Positions 20,979-31,242 of a stretch of DNA of 64,000 bases are shown here, piece by piece. The stretch's first letter is position 1. The number at the start of each line of letters is the position of its first letter. The stretch comes from Marinobacter daqiaonensis (lineage in GTDB: Bacteria > Pseudomonadota > Gammaproteobacteria > Pseudomonadales > Oleiphilaceae). Made by a program: the position numbers and the translations under genes. Under the pieces are notes generated by a model that saw only the letters and a program-made list of their open reading frames with translations, was not told the origin of the DNA and searched no databases. Location of the stretch: the NCBI RefSeq assembly GCF_900115285.1, contig NZ_FOYW01000001.1:950655-1014654 (forward strand), read 5' to 3'.

Positions 20979-23900
20979 TCAGGCTTCCTGCTCGATCGTG
21001 ACCGGAGCATGCTTTGTACTCTGGGCCAGGTCGAGCAACTCCCGCAGCGCCACCGAGAACATGGCGTACTCCGGCTGACGTACGGCTTTGAGTTCCGCCA
21101 GCATCTCCTTCCACCTTCCGACAAGGACCTGATGCTGTTCCATCCAGGCGTCCACACAGGCCTTCACCTGACTGTGATCATCGGTCATGCGCAGGACGCC
21201 GACGGTGAGAGCGCGCTGCTGCCAGTCCAGATCCTCCCTGAAGCTTTCACGGGCCAGCGCCTGCCAGTGGGACTGTGGTTTCAGATCGGCGATGGCCCGG
21301 GCAAACCAGTCCAGGTCCAGTCGCTCACCCAGGGTGTAGTACAGACTGGCCACCGTATTGAGCGAAACACCAACGGTCTCGTGGGCCTCGATGATGCCGA
21401 GGGCCGCATAGAGGTAGGCACTGCCCGAAATCATGGCTGCCAGGTCGGATGGAGCACCCTTCTTCTCCAGCTCGGTATACTGGGCCCGCCACTCTTTTTC
21501 CGCACCAGCACCAAGGTAATCCACCAGGTTGCCGGAAATCCTTGAAATGCCGTCGGTAAACCGTCCCAGGTGGGTCTCGATGTTCAGCTCACTCCGACGG
21601 TTCCGCAACAGCCAGCGTACCGCCCGGCGTATAAGCCTCATAAGCTCGTTCATCAGGCGAATCTGGAGTTGCGCGGGTACCTGGAAATCGAGCGACTCGA
21701 TCTTCTCCCACCAGACCTCAAGTTGGAACACGTCCCGTGCAATGATCCAGCCCAGGGCAATCTCGGCCGCACTGGCGCCGGTGGAATGGCTGAGCCGGTC
21801 GACAAAGGTGATGCCCATGTGGTTGATCATGTCGTTGGCAATCTGGGTCGCAATGATTTCCCTGCGCAACTGGTGGGCTTCCAGTTCCCGGGGAAACTTT
21901 TCCACCAGGGGGGTGGGAAACACCTTCAGCATTTCCGATACCAGAAGCGGGTCATCCGGCAGGTCGCTGGCCACCAGAATCTGTTTCAGGTCACCCTTGA
22001 CATAAGAGATCAAAACCGACAATTCGGGGCGTGTCAGGCCCTGTCCCCTGGCCTTGCGCTCCTCCAGGACTTCATCGCCGGGAAGGTATTCCAGCTCCCG
22101 GTTAAGCTTGCCTTCGGCTTCCATGCTGTTGATGAGGCGGCGGTATTCTTCCAGTCGCGTAGCCGCCTCGGCGTTCGCCACGCTCAGGGCCTGGGTCTGG
22201 CGGTAGTTATTGGTAAGAACCAGCTGCGCGACCTCGTCGGTCATTTCCTCAAGCATGCGGTTACGCTGCTTCTCGGTCAGATCGCCAGACGCAACCACCC
22301 GATTGAGGAGGATCTTCATGTTCACTTCGTGGTCGGAGCAATCCACGCCACCGGAATTATCAATGAAGTCCGTATTCAGGCAGCCACTGTTAAGGGCGTA
22401 TTCGATACGGCCAAGCTGGGTCATGCCCAGGTTGGCACCCTCGCCCACCACGCGGCAGCGCAGATCCTCACCATTGATGCGCACGCTGTCGTTGGCCTTG
22501 TCGCCCACATCGGAATGAGACTCTCTGGCGGACTTGACGTAGGTTCCGATACCGCCGAACCACAGCAGGTCGGCCTGGGCCCTGAGGATATGGGTGACCA
22601 GCATGTTGGGTGGCACCCGATCAGACTTGATGCCCAGCAGTTTCTTCATCTGGGGACTGACCGTGATCGACTTGGCGCTGCGACTGAACACCCCGCCCCC
22701 TTCGGAGATCAGCGACTCGTCATAGTCAGTCCAGCTTGAACGGGGCAGATCGAACAGGCGCTGGCGCTCCGCAAAACTTCTGCCGGGGTCCGGATCCGGG
22801 TCGATAAAGATATGCAGGTGGTTGAAGGCAGCCACCAGGCGGGCCTTGTCTGAGCGAAGCAGGCCGTTACCGAAGACGTCTCCTCCCATGTCGCCGATTC
22901 CGATTACGCTGAAGGTCTGCTCCGCCGGATTGATACCCAGTTCCCGGAAATGCCGTTCAACGGACACCCAGGCACCTCTCGCGGTGATGCCCATCTTCTT
23001 GTGGTCGTACCCCTGGCTGCCCCCCGAGGCAAAGGCGTCGCCCATCCAGAAACCGTATTCGGCAGCCAGGGCATTGGCGATATCGGAGAAAGTGGCCGTG
23101 CCCTTGTCTGCCGCCACCACCAGATAATGGTCGTCACCATCGTGACGGACGACATCCCGGGGCGGTCGGATCTCGTCGTCCACGAGATTGTCGGTGATAT
23201 CCAGCAGGCCCCGGATAAAGGTCTTGTAGGCCTTGATGCCTCCCTTCTGGAAGGCATCCCGGTCGGAGGGATCCGGCAGTTTCTTGGCGACGAACCCACC
23301 CTTCGCACCTACCGGCACGATGACCGCGTTCTTTACCTGCTGTGCCTTGACCAGTCCCAGTATCTCGGTGCGGTAATCCTCGAAACGGTCCGACCAGCGC
23401 AGACCGCCGCGGGCCACCTTGCCACCCCGCAGGTGAACGCCCTCGACCCTGGGCGAATAGACAAAGATTTCGAACATGGGAAGCGGCAGCGGCATATCCG
23501 GAATGCCCGAAGGATCCAGTTTCACACTGATATAGGACTTGGGCTGGCCATCAGCATCACACTGGTAGTAATTGGTCCTTAGGGTGGACTGGATCAGTTC
23601 CAGGTAGAGCCTCAGCACACGGTCCTCGCTGAGGTTTTCCACTTCCTCCAGTCCGGCGTGGAACTCGAGATCCAGCTTCTGCTGGGAGGCCTCTGTCTTG
23701 TTCGCGCTCTGGTATCGCTGGGGATTGAAGCGGACATCGAAGATCTCCAGCAGCTGAGCGCTGAGCGCCACGTGGCTGACCAGGGTATTGGCGATGAACG
23801 ACTGGCTGTTGGAAAAACGGATCTGGCGCATATAGCGGGCATAGGTGCGAAGAATGGCAATTTCCCGCCAGCCCAGGTAGGCGTGCAGCAGCAGCCGGTT

Positions 23901-25862
23901 AAAGGAATCATTCTCCGCTTCCCCGAACCAGACCCGGTGGAACAGTTCCTCGAAAATCGGTCTTATCCGATGAAGATCGACCACTTCCCCGGTCCGGGTC
24001 TGCAGGGAGAAATCGTGGATCCAGACACTGCACTCGTCCTCGTCGACGATCTCAAAAGGATGCTCCCCAATCACCCGGAAGCCCAGATTCTCGAAGATGG
24101 GCATGACATCCGACAGCGGCAGTTGTCCGCCCGGATTGAACAGCTTGAAATGAAGCGTGTGCTCCTCTTCCTCCAGGGCACGATAGAAGCTCATGGCCAG
24201 GGGCTGACCGTCCGCCACGGCGGTGATGTGCTCCAGATCGATCGCCGCCCGCCGGGGGGAGAACATGTCCTGGTAGCTGGCGGGAAATGCGGATTCGTAG
24301 CGGCGCAGCAGCTCGTTGCCCCGCTCCTCGCCCCAGGTTTCGTGGAGGGCAGACGCCAGCCCGTCCCGCCAGGACCGGGCCAGTTCGATCACTTCCTCCT
24401 GGATCTCCTTAACCGGCAACCGGCGGCTGCCCGCCTGGGGCACCCGTATGGTGAACTGGACCCGGGCCAGGACCGACTCGGAAAAATGTGTAACAAAACT
24501 TATATCCTCGGCCTGCAGCCGTTCGCACAAGACTCTTTCCACCTTGAGCCGCAGCTCGGTGTTGTAGATGTCCCGGGGAAAGAACGCCAGGCAGGTGACA
24601 AACTGGCCGTAGACATCCTCCCGCATGAACAGGCGTATCTGACGGCGCTCCTGGATGTAGAGAATATCCAGGGCAATGTGGTACAGCTCTTCAACCTCGA
24701 TCTGGAACAGCTCGTCCCGGGGGTAGACGGTGAGGATCTGGTCCAGCTCCTTGCCGGCGTAGTCATCCCTCATGAAGCCCGAAAGCTCCAGGACTTCCCG
24801 CACCTTCTCCCGCAGCAGGGGAATGTCCTCCGGGCGCCCGCTGTAGGCCCGGGACGTATACAGCCCGAGGAAGCGGCATTCCCCCACCACCTCACCCTGA
24901 TTGTTGAACTTCTTGACAGCAATGTAGTCCGGATAGGCGGGCCGATGAACCCGGGAACGCTGCGCCGACTTGGCAAAAATGAACAATCCATCGGTGCGCG
25001 TCATCTCGCGGCGGGTTCGGCGGGGCATTTTCCGCAGGGCGACTTTGTCGCTGCGCTCGTTATTGACACGAAGAATACCCAGCTCGGACTCCGGCACGCG
25101 GCAGACGTTTGTGCCCTTGGTATCGCTGACGAAGTCGTACTCATCGTAGCCGAGGAACGTGAAGTGATCATCCGCGAGCCAGTCGACAAAGGCCCGGGCT
25201 TCCTCCAGCTCATCGGATGAGACATCGGCCGGTGAGTCTTCAAGATTCCGGGCGATTTCCTCGGCCTTGTGTTTCATGGCCTCGTAGTCGGAAACCACGA
25301 TCCTGACTTCATGGAGCACGTCCTGCAGAAGGTTCTCGAGAGAGGCCAGCTCCGACTGATCACTGTGACGGTCAATCTCCAGCACTATGAGGGTCTCATT
25401 GGGCGCCTCATCGGCCTCGGGACCGGAGTCCAGGAGTTTTTTCAGCTGACCCTTGTCGTCCCGCTCCACCGCCAGGATCGAGTGGTGTATGGTGTGGGTA
25501 TCGATATGTCGCTGGTTGATTGCCATCCGCACAGAATCGATCAGGAACGGAATATTGGGATGGAGGATGAAGACGACGGTGTGAGTGGATTGCCAGCCGT
25601 CACTTTCCAGATCCGGATTGAATACCGAGACCGGACTGGTCTCCGGGGGACGTTTCTGGAGGAAATTCCAGGCCGCCAGCACCGCCCCGTAGGTATCCTG
25701 GAAATCCCGGCTCAGGATTTCATCCAGGGGCAGGTGGATAAGATGCTGGCGTGCGAAAGAACTGATCCGCTCGGCTTCCTTTTTCGACAGCTTGCGATGG
25801 AACTCCTCATCGAGCTGCTCCAGGAACTGATCCTTGCTGCTGACGGTCAGGGTATTCATCAA
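20979..25862 (-). CDS. gdhB: NAD-specific glutamate dehydrogenase, large (about 180 kDa) class
   Basis: 1627 residues, matching the large GDH class (Pseudomonas gdhB about 1620) that deaminates glutamate to 2-oxoglutarate with NAD. A long N-terminal part with ACT-like regulatory segments (about 1-680) precedes the catalytic core. The core holds GGLRWSDRFEDYRTEILGLV and VGAKGGFVAKK for glutamate and catalytic lysines, and GIGDMGGDVFGNGLL for NAD. A helical C-terminal domain follows from about residue 1200. Large GDHs are often allosteric (activated by arginine in Pseudomonas), which cannot be read here. The gene is monocistronic and divergent from moxR. Confidence 0.96.
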   Translation of the reverse strand: MMNTLTVSSKDQFLEQLDEEFHRKLSKKEAERISSFARQHLIHLPLDEILSRDFQDTYGAVLAAWNFLQKRPPETSPVSVFNPDLESDGWQSTHTVVFILHPNIPFLIDSVRMAINQRHIDTHTIHHSILAVERDDKGQLKKLLDSGPEADEAPNETLIVLEIDRHSDQSELASLENLLQDVLHEVRIVVSDYEAMKHKAEEIARNLEDSPADVSSDELEEARAFVDWLADDHFTFLGYDEYDFVSDTKGTNVCRVPESELGILRVNNERSDKVALRKMPRRTRREMTRTDGLFIFAKSAQRSRVHRPAYPDYIAVKKFNNQGEVVGECRFLGLYTSRAYSGRPEDIPLLREKVREVLELSGFMRDDYAGKELDQILTVYPRDELFQIEVEELYHIALDILYIQERRQIRLFMREDVYGQFVTCLAFFPRDIYNTELRLKVERVLCERLQAEDISFVTHFSESVLARVQFTIRVPQAGSRRLPVKEIQEEVIELARSWRDGLASALHETWGEERGNELLRRYESAFPASYQDMFSPRRAAIDLEHITAVADGQPLAMSFYRALEEEEHTLHFKLFNPGGQLPLSDVMPIFENLGFRVIGEHPFEIVDEDECSVWIHDFSLQTRTGEVVDLHRIRPIFEELFHRVWFGEAENDSFNRLLLHAYLGWREIAILRTYARYMRQIRFSNSQSFIANTLVSHVALSAQLLEIFDVRFNPQRYQSANKTEASQQKLDLEFHAGLEEVENLSEDRVLRLYLELIQSTLRTNYYQCDADGQPKSYISVKLDPSGIPDMPLPLPMFEIFVYSPRVEGVHLRGGKVARGGLRWSDRFEDYRTEILGLVKAQQVKNAVIVPVGAKGGFVAKKLPDPSDRDAFQKGGIKAYKTFIRGLLDITDNLVDDEIRPPRDVVRHDGDDHYLVVAADKGTATFSDIANALAAEYGFWMGDAFASGGSQGYDHKKMGITARGAWVSVERHFRELGINPAEQTFSVIGIGDMGGDVFGNGLLRSDKARLVAAFNHLHIFIDPDPDPGRSFAERQRLFDLPRSSWTDYDESLISEGGGVFSRSAKSITVSPQMKKLLGIKSDRVPPNMLVTHILRAQADLLWFGGIGTYVKSARESHSDVGDKANDSVRINGEDLRCRVVGEGANLGMTQLGRIEYALNSGCLNTDFIDNSGGVDCSDHEVNMKILLNRVVASGDLTEKQRNRMLEEMTDEVAQLVLTNNYRQTQALSVANAEAATRLEEYRRLINSMEAEGKLNRELEYLPGDEVLEERKARGQGLTRPELSVLISYVKGDLKQILVASDLPDDPLLVSEMLKVFPTPLVEKFPRELEAHQLRREIIATQIANDMINHMGITFVDRLSHSTGASAAEIALGWIIARDVFQLEVWWEKIESLDFQVPAQLQIRLMNELMRLIRRAVRWLLRNRRSELNIETHLGRFTDGISRISGNLVDYLGAGAEKEWRAQYTELEKKGAPSDLAAMISGSAYLYAALGIIEAHETVGVSLNTVASLYYTLGERLDLDWFARAIADLKPQSHWQALARESFREDLDWQQRALTVGVLRMTDDHSQVKACVDAWMEQHQVLVGRWKEMLAELKAVRQPEYAMFSVALRELLDLAQSTKHAPVTIEQEA

Positions 25863-25941
25863 TCACCTCTGGTTTTCGAGTGCCTGCAGACCCGGTCAGG
25901 CACAGATGTGAACGAATGGTAACTCCAGCATAGTCAAACCC

Positions 25942-25970
25942 TTGATAATTTGCGGTAAATTCAAAAAAAT
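25942..25970 (+). promoter_or_regulatory. Possible sigma-70-type promoter of the moxR-bat operon
   Basis: TTGATA (25942-25947), a 17-base spacer and AAAAAT (25965-25970) lie 36 bases before the moxR ATG in the 143-base divergent region with gdhB. The -35 is good, the -10 is a 4 of 6 match. The stretch is unusually A/T rich for this window. Weak, consensus-only call. Confidence 0.35.
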
Positions 25971-26005
25971 TTCCTACGTTTAATCGAGATCGGAGTCTCC
26001 ACCCC

Positions 26006-26971
<966 letters not shown>

Positions 26972-26997
26972 GCTGTGACCATGGCCGAGGCCCTGCT

Positions 26998-27945
26998 ATG
27001 ACCCCCGACCGTATGACCAATCCCACCCACCGGGTCGCCGTAAACCTCAGTGATCTGCTGATGCTTCGGGCCCGGGCAAGGTCCCTGCAGCTGCCCTCGG
27101 CGAGGCGGGCGCTGAACCGTCGCCGCGGCGGTCACATGTCAGTCCTGAGGGGCAGGGGCATGTCGCTGGCTGAGGTTCGCCCCTATCAGGGGGGAGACGA
27201 TATCCGGCGTATTGACTGGCGGGTGACGGCCAGAAGGCAGGAGCCCCATACCAGGGTTTACGAGGAGGAGCGGGAACGCCCTGTATTGATCCTCGGTGAT
27301 CTGGGGCCTTCGCTGTTCTTTGCCAGCGAGGGCTCCTACAAACAGGTTCGCTGCGCGGAACTCGCGGCCCTGCTCGCCTGGGTCGCCCACGGTTCCGGCG
27401 ATCAGGCCGGTGGAATCGTATTCGGCGGTCCGGACACCCGGATCATCCGACCGTCCCGGCGACGCCACACGGTCCTGCAGTTGCTGGACGCCTTCGCCAC
27501 GCAGCAGCGTCACCGACCGGACCCCGAGCTGGCGAATTCCGCCGGGGCCCTGGATCAGGCCCTGACGGAAGTCCGTCGTATCGCCCATACCGGCAGCCGC
27601 GTGTTCATTATCAGTGACTTCAGGGGCGCCTCCAACGGATCCCGACCGCTGCTGTCGGCTCTCGCCCAGCACAACCAGGTGACCGCTGTCGTGATTTCCG
27701 ACCCCCTGGACGACCACCTGCCCGGCCGTGGAGACTATGCCGTTGCCGGGCCCGCAGGCACGCTCTGGTTCGATGGCGACGACCGCAGCCTGCAGCGGGC
27801 CTGGCGGGAGAGTGCTGCGGCCCATCGCCAGGCTCTTGCCCGGCTGTTCCGGGAAACGGGGGTGGACCAACTGGAGCTGGCAACCGGCGAAGATCCCATT
27901 TCGCTGATGCATGGACTGACCTCCACGGGAGGACGCCTGCTGTGA
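26998..27945 (+). CDS. DUF58 domain protein (VWA-like, MoxR partner)
   Basis: 315 residues. The DUF58 hallmark is clear: an N-terminal RRGGHMSVLRGRGMSLAEVRPYQGGDDIRRIDWR stretch (here residues about 42-75), then EEERERPVLILGDLGPSLFF. The last segment lines up with the first strand of a VWA fold, but the metal-site pattern DxSxS reads D-L-G-P-S, so one serine is replaced by Gly. No membrane segment is visible, so it should be cytoplasmic. It lies 26 bases after moxR and overlaps the next gene by four. DUF58 proteins are thought to be MoxR clients or adaptors; the exact job is unknown. Confidence 0.88.
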   Translation: MTPDRMTNPTHRVAVNLSDLLMLRARARSLQLPSARRALNRRRGGHMSVLRGRGMSLAEVRPYQGGDDIRRIDWRVTARRQEPHTRVYEEERERPVLILGDLGPSLFFASEGSYKQVRCAELAALLAWVAHGSGDQAGGIVFGGPDTRIIRPSRRRHTVLQLLDAFATQQRHRPDPELANSAGALDQALTEVRRIAHTGSRVFIISDFRGASNGSRPLLSALAQHNQVTAVVISDPLDDHLPGRGDYAVAGPAGTLWFDGDDRSLQRAWRESAAAHRQALARLFRETGVDQLELATGEDPISLMHGLTSTGGRLL

Positions 27946-28400
27946 TCCCCCCGGAGGTTCTGGACCAGCTCAAGGATGTCCGGCCGCCACCCCCGGCACC
28001 CTGGTGGCCCCCCGCACCCGGCTGGTGGCTGCTGGCGGCCGCGCTGCTGCTCCTGGCCACCGCCCTGGCGTTCTGGTGGCTCAGGCGTCGTCGCAGGCAC
28101 GCACCCGGACGGGAGGCGCTTGCGCGACTCAGGCGTTATCCGGTGCCGGTATCCGCGGACCCGGAATGGTATGCCGGGCTGAACCGCCTGCTCAAGGAAA
28201 CCGCCCTGGCCCGGTACCCCCACCGGAATCCGGCCAGTCTCACGGGCGCCCAGTGGAGCCACTTTCTGGCAACCACCTCCGGTGCCCCGGGGCAGCCCTG
28301 GCAGCAGCTGGTGGAAGCCAGCTACCGCCCGCACCCTGCTCTGGAGCCGAGACAGGCCATCGACATGACCGCCGGCTGGATACGGAGGCAGGCATGGTAA
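27942..28400 (+). CDS. DUF4381 domain membrane protein
   Basis: 152 residues. After a Pro-rich start (PPEVLDQLKDVRPPPPAPWWPPAPGWWLL) comes one membrane helix at about residues 27-45, a basic RRRRRH stop-transfer and a soluble domain with RYPVPVSADPEWYAGLNRLLKETAL. This layout and its position between DUF58 and the VWA genes mark the DUF4381 family. It overlaps the DUF58 gene by four bases and the next gene by seven. It is probably the small inner-membrane subunit of the MoxR/VWA system. No catalytic residues are evident. Confidence 0.85.
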   Translation: MIPPEVLDQLKDVRPPPPAPWWPPAPGWWLLAAALLLLATALAFWWLRRRRRHAPGREALARLRRYPVPVSADPEWYAGLNRLLKETALARYPHRNPASLTGAQWSHFLATTSGAPGQPWQQLVEASYRPHPALEPRQAIDMTAGWIRRQAW

Positions 28401-29428
28401 CTCTTGCCTGGCCCTGGCTGCTTGCCCTCTTGCCCCTGCCATGGCTGCTGAGATGGCTGCGACCGCCCGCACCGGGTCCGGCAACCCGGAGCCCGGCACC
28501 GATGCTCCCGTTCCAGGGACGACTTATGGGTATGCCTGGGGTAAGACAGCAGGGAGGGCGAAAGAAACCCTGGCAGACGTGGCTGCTGGTACTGGCCTGG
28601 CTGTTACTGGTGGTCGCGCTGGCCCGCCCCCAGCATGTCGGTGAAGCCACCACGCTGCCGGTGAGTGGAAGGGATCTGATGCTGGCGGTGGACATTTCGC
28701 CGAGCATGGAAGAGCGGGACATGGTACTCCAGGGCCGCGCCCTGAACCGGCTCGAGGCCCTTAAGGTGGTGCTGGACGAGTTCATCCGTGAACGTCAGGG
28801 TGACCGCCTGGGCCTGCTACTGTTCGGTTCCCAACCCTATATCCAGGCGCCCCTGACCTTCGATCACACCACCCTTCGGACATTGCTGCTGGAAGCGGGT
28901 CTGGGTATGGCCGGGCGAGCCACCGCCATCGGCGATGCCATCGGCCTGGCTGTTAAACGGCTGAGGGAGCGCCCCCAGCAGCACCGGGTTCTGGTGCTGC
29001 TTACCGACGGCGCCAATACCGCCGGCAGCCTGACCCCGCAAAAGGCCACCGAAATCGCCGCGGACGCCGGGGTACGCATCCATACCATTGGCATTGGCGC
29101 CGAAACCGGTCGTCAGCGTGGCCTGTTCGGCAGCCGCCAGGTCAACCCTTCCCGAGATCTGGACGAAGGCCTGCTGACCGAGATTGCGCTGACTACGGGT
29201 GGCCAGTACTTCCGGGCCCGGAACCTGGAGGAACTGCAGGGCGTCTACCAGGAGATCGATCGCCTTGAGCCACTGGAGCTGGAGAGCAAGCCCTGGCGGC
29301 CGACCACCGAACTTTACGCCTGGCCGGGGGCCCTGGCTGCGCTCCTCTGGGTGGGCGGGTTTCTGCTCTCCCATGGCCTGCCCCGCTGGCCCACCGCGCG
29401 ATACCCGGGCAACGGGGGCCCCGAATGA
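28394..29428 (+). CDS. VWA domain membrane protein (BatA-like)
   Basis: 344 residues from the ATG at 28394, which overlaps the DUF4381 stop (ATGGTAA). An N-terminal hydrophobic hairpin (about 5-20 and 55-75) precedes a von Willebrand A domain whose metal site is intact: VDISPSM for DxSxS, a threonine loop near APLTFDHTTLRT, and LLTDGANTAG. A C-terminal helix (ALAALLWVGGFLLS) anchors the end. BatA-type proteins were linked to oxygen tolerance in Bacteroides and to envelope stress in others, but the mechanism is unknown. The domain likely faces the periplasm. Confidence 0.88.
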   Translation: MVTLAWPWLLALLPLPWLLRWLRPPAPGPATRSPAPMLPFQGRLMGMPGVRQQGGRKKPWQTWLLVLAWLLLVVALARPQHVGEATTLPVSGRDLMLAVDISPSMEERDMVLQGRALNRLEALKVVLDEFIRERQGDRLGLLLFGSQPYIQAPLTFDHTTLRTLLLEAGLGMAGRATAIGDAIGLAVKRLRERPQQHRVLVLLTDGANTAGSLTPQKATEIAADAGVRIHTIGIGAETGRQRGLFGSRQVNPSRDLDEGLLTEIALTTGGQYFRARNLEELQGVYQEIDRLEPLELESKPWRPTTELYAWPGALAALLWVGGFLLSHGLPRWPTARYPGNGGPE

Positions 29429-31242
29429 CCGACTTCCTGTTCCTGCGTCCGTTCTGGCTGTTACTTCTGCTGGTGGTGCCGGTGATCGTGCTGGTGCAGC
29501 GCCGCCGATCACCCGGCACCAGTGCCTGGCAGCGGATCATCCCGCCGGCGCTGCTGCGGCCCCTGCTTCCTGAAAGAAGCGGTAAAGGCCAGCACCACCG
29601 GCGTAACCGGCTGATTCCGCCATTGCTGCTGGCACTGGGGGCCCTGGCACTCGCCGGGCCCTCTTTCCGCACGGCGCCAGCCCCCCTTAACCAGCAGGAT
29701 GATGCCCTGGTGGTGGTGCTGGACCAGTCGCTCTCGATGCTTGCCACCGATGTCGAGCCTGACCGCAGCACCCGTGCCATTCGCAAGATCCGTGATCTTC
29801 TCGCCACCCGGGAGGGCGCCTTTACCGGTCTTGTGGTCTACGCCGGCGATGGCCACGTGGTCACTCCGCTCACTGACGACCGGCGCACCATCGAGGGTCT
29901 GCTTACAGCACTCGATCCCCTGATCATGCCCGCCACCGGCAACCGGGCCGATATGGGGGTGGCCCGGGCCATCGACCTTCTGGAACGGGGCACCGGCGGT
30001 CGTGGACGGATCCTGCTGATCACCGATGGCATCGGCGAGCGATACCGCCGGGCCATTGCGGAGCAGCTGGCGGAGTCGCCCTGGCAACTGGACGGATTGC
30101 TGGTGGGCACCCCCGGCGGCAGCCCCATTCCCATCCCCCGTTCGGGATTTATCCGGGATGGGGATGAGGTGGTGATCAGCCGGGCCAGCATGAATGAACT
30201 GGCCGTCCTTGCCCGGCAGGCCGGCGGCGAAGCACTGGCAATGACCACCTCCGATGAGGATATTGCACGGCTTGGCCTGCGGGCGACCGATCAGGGCGAC
30301 TGGCGGGAAGGTCGGGACGAGCGCACCACCGAGCGTCGCCAGGATGATGGCTACTGGTTGCTGTGGCTGGCCGTCCCCCTGGCATTGCTTGGCTGGCGCC
30401 GGGGTGTCCTGATCACCGTGACGTCCGGCCTGCTCTGGCTGCCACCGACCACGACACAGGCGCTGCAATGGGAGGATCTCTGGCAGACCCCGGAACAGCG
30501 CGCGCCGGACCTGATCCGTGATGATCCCGCCAGGGCTGCCCGCAAGCTCGATGACCCCCAGTGGCGGGGGCTGGCACTGTTCCGCAATGGCCAGTACGAA
30601 AACGCGGCTGAGGCCTTCGGTCAGGGGTCAACGGCGGATGCCCACTATAACCGGGGCAACGCCCTTGCCCATGCCGGCAAACCACAGGCCGCACTTGAAG
30701 CCTGGCAGCAGGCACTGGCAAAAGACCCGAATCATGCCCCCGCCCGACACAACCATGAGCTGGTCAGCCGTTTTCTGGATCAGCAGCAGGATGCAGACTC
30801 ATCCGGCGACCCTTCGCAGTCGGGACAACAGGATCAGGGTCAGCAGTCCGGCGCATCCGGTGGCGACCAGCAGGGCGCTGACCAGAATCAGGACAGCGGA
30901 TCCCCGGCTTCCGGGGAAAACGGCCCCCCGGCGCGGGATGAAACCGGTGGCAGCTCCGGTGAGCCGGATCCAGCGCAGCCCGGTCAGGCGGCATCGCCAT
31001 TGCCGGAGGAAAGCGAGAGCGCGAGAGGATCCGGCCGAGAGACCACGCCGCGATCTCAAAGTGACCGTGATCAGACCAATGGCCCGGCCCCCGCGCCAAC
31101 CGGGCCGGACGCCCTGTCCCAATCCCAGGAACAATGGCTCAGGCGAATCCCGGACGATCCCGGGGGCCTGCTCAAACGCAAGTTCCTGCAGCAATCCCGA
31201 AGTCGTAACCTGCCACCGGATGAGGGCGATACACCATGGTAA
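29425..31242 (+). CDS. VWA plus TPR membrane protein (BatB-BatC fusion type)
   Basis: 605 residues in four parts: N-terminal membrane helices (about 8-24 and 55-72); a VWA domain with VVLDQSLSML (DxSxS intact); a hydrophobic pair at about 305-345; and TPR-like repeats (about 375-445, with GLALFRNGQYENAAEAFGQG and HYNRGNALAHAGKPQAALEAWQQAL). A Gln/Ser/Gly/Asp/Pro-rich tail (about 450-570) looks disordered, followed by a short conserved-looking end, WLRRIPDDPGGLLKRKF. In Bacteroides the VWA and TPR parts are separate proteins (BatB, BatC). Four-base overlap with the gene before; seven-base overlap with batD. Confidence 0.88.
   Translation: MTDFLFLRPFWLLLLLVVPVIVLVQRRRSPGTSAWQRIIPPALLRPLLPERSGKGQHHRRNRLIPPLLLALGALALAGPSFRTAPAPLNQQDDALVVVLDQSLSMLATDVEPDRSTRAIRKIRDLLATREGAFTGLVVYAGDGHVVTPLTDDRRTIEGLLTALDPLIMPATGNRADMGVARAIDLLERGTGGRGRILLITDGIGERYRRAIAEQLAESPWQLDGLLVGTPGGSPIPIPRSGFIRDGDEVVISRASMNELAVLARQAGGEALAMTTSDEDIARLGLRATDQGDWREGRDERTTERRQDDGYWLLWLAVPLALLGWRRGVLITVTSGLLWLPPTTTQALQWEDLWQTPEQRAPDLIRDDPARAARKLDDPQWRGLALFRNGQYENAAEAFGQGSTADAHYNRGNALAHAGKPQAALEAWQQALAKDPNHAPARHNHELVSRFLDQQQDADSSGDPSQSGQQDQGQQSGASGGDQQGADQNQDSGSPASGENGPPARDETGGSSGEPDPAQPGQAASPLPEESESARGSGRETTPRSQSDRDQTNGPAPAPTGPDALSQSQEQWLRRIPDDPGGLLKRKFLQQSRSRNLPPDEGDTPW

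Noticed and set aside
23658..25220. A 520-codon plus-strand open frame opposite the glutamate dehydrogenase
   Set aside because: Inside a conserved 1627-residue gene, with no motif or ribosome site.
28004..28393. Upstream extension of the BatA-like gene overlapping DUF4381
   Set aside because: The extension is Pro/Gly/Arg-rich frame-shifted DUF4381 sequence. The ATG at 28394 gives the normal membrane-helix start and a typical overlap.
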